Source of the DNA: Fidelibacterota bacterium 46_43
Lineage (GTDB): Bacteria; Fidelibacterota; Fidelibacteria; Fidelibacterales; Fidelibacteraceae
DNA length: 7,611 nt
Reading direction: 5' to 3'
Assembly (NCBI GenBank): GCA_001509335.1
Contig: LGGY01000029.1
Location: 1-7,611 of the forward strand
In this document: one piece after another, positions 6,907 to 7,611 of the stretch
Position numbering within the stretch: the stretch's first letter is position 1
How the letters are laid out: every line of letters starts with the position of its first letter
The notes under the pieces: generated by a model
The model's database searches: none
What the model was told of the DNA's origin: nothing
Seen by the model: the letters and a program-made list of their open reading frames with translations, nothing else
Translations under genes and position numbers: made by a program

Positions 6907-7611
6907 ATGAAAAAAAGAAATACATGTTATTTATGGCTTACCCTGTTGATCCTGGCCGGATTGCTGTCACCGGCGTCTTTGACCGGCGTAGAGAAAAAAG
7001 CCGGGGTTCTCGGACTCACCGGTGCGGATGGTGTTTATGCCAACCCTTCAGCCATTGCCTGGATGCCCGGAAAAGCCGACGTGACCCTTACCAAGACTGT
7101 TTGGATTGCTGATATGGGATATAGTTCGATCAGCGCTGCCCTAAAAGGTCCCCTGAATATGATTGTTGGGATGGATTATATGTCCATGGATTATGGGGAC
7201 TTTTATGGTACCCGCAGAGCTGAAAATGATGATGGCTTTGTAGAAACGGGTGTTTTTTCGCCGTCTGCGTGGGTGGCGGGAATCACCCTCTCCCAACGGG
7301 TCAGTGACCGCTTTTCCTATGGGTTGCGAATTAAATATGCTTACCAGGATTATGGGACAGCCCAGGTGGCGACAGCAGGGAAAAATCTGTCGGATACGAC
7401 CCTTGTTATCATTGATAGGGATTATAACCATGGGGCACCGGCAATTGATATCGGTACCACTTATGCATTTGGCTTTTACGGGATTCGTTTTGGTGCCGTA
7501 ATTCAGAATTTCTCCCAGGAAATCCAGATTGAACGGGAAAAATTTCCCATGCCTTTCCGGGTCTGTTTTAGTACTGATATGGATCTGATGACTCTCATTG
7601 CTCCGGATATG
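6907..7611 (+). CDS. PorV/PorQ-family outer-membrane beta-barrel protein (3' end cut by window)
   Basis: The frame opens at ATG 6907 behind AGGTGA (6897-6902) and runs without a stop to the window edge, giving 235 residues of a protein usually about 320-350 long. The signal peptide is about residues 1-27 (MKKRN, then a Leu-rich core). Family signs: YANPSAIAWM (44-53, the NPAGLA-type motif), alternating aromatic strands throughout, and DIGTTYAFGFYGIRFGAVIQNFS (181-203) followed by a KFPMPFR segment (212-218), typical of the PorV/PorQ group. PorV is an outer-membrane part of the type IX secretion system that handles cargo with C-terminal sorting domains, and the gene 16 bp upstream encodes such a cargo. 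The usual MGxAxxA segment before the NP motif is missing or shortened. Whether it acts in secretion or as a porin-like partner is not decided by sequence. Confidence 0.85.
   Translation, partial: MKKRNTCYLWLTLLILAGLLSPASLTGVEKKAGVLGLTGADGVYANPSAIAWMPGKADVTLTKTVWIADMGYSSISAALKGPLNMIVGMDYMSMDYGDFYGTRRAENDDGFVETGVFSPSAWVAGITLSQRVSDRFSYGLRIKYAYQDYGTAQVATAGKNLSDTTLVIIDRDYNHGAPAIDIGTTYAFGFYGIRFGAVIQNFSQEIQIEREKFPMPFRVCFSTDMDLMTLIAPDM

Noticed and set aside
6924..7112. 62-codon frame in the region of the third operon gene
   Set aside because: It lies in another frame of the PorV/PorQ gene, which opens at 6907 with a ribosome site and signal peptide.

Overview
The window looks like a chromosomal segment from a Gram-negative bacterium of the FCB superphylum, for example Marinimicrobia, KSB1, Calditrichota or a relative. 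The evidence is a carboxypeptidase-regulatory-domain TonB receptor, a secreted protein with a VPNPY-type C-terminal sorting/FlgD-like domain, and a PorV/PorQ-family outer-membrane protein in a row. Exact phylum cannot be fixed from this sequence alone.

Layout. Positions 1-267 are non-coding and repeat-rich: a perfect 18-bp GC palindrome, then an AT-rich CAAATCAATC-type tract that carries a strong hairpin element bracketed by 18-bp direct repeats. Positions 268-1233 (minus strand) encode a ROK-family protein without a DNA-binding domain, whose ATP-phosphate and zinc motifs are badly eroded. Positions 1234-1571 are the divergent intergenic region, with a candidate promoter for each direction and CAATGA/TCATTG repeats next to the rightward gene.

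Rightward operon. A 1050-residue TonB-dependent receptor (1572-4724) is followed after 15 bp by a 716-residue secreted protein (4740-6890). After a further 16 bp comes a PorV/PorQ-family beta-barrel gene (6907 to the window edge, truncated). The tight spacing, the ribosome sites before each gene and the signal peptides on all three products indicate one cell-envelope operon.

How they may work together (inference): the TonB receptor would import a ligand through the outer membrane. The secreted protein would be its surface or secreted partner, sorted by its C-terminal domain. The PorV/PorQ protein would be the outer-membrane factor that receives or anchors it. The divergent ROK protein suggests a carbohydrate-type signal, but the substrate is not identifiable. 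The arrangement resembles a SusC-type locus with the SusD lipoprotein replaced by an unrelated secreted protein plus a PorV-like barrel.
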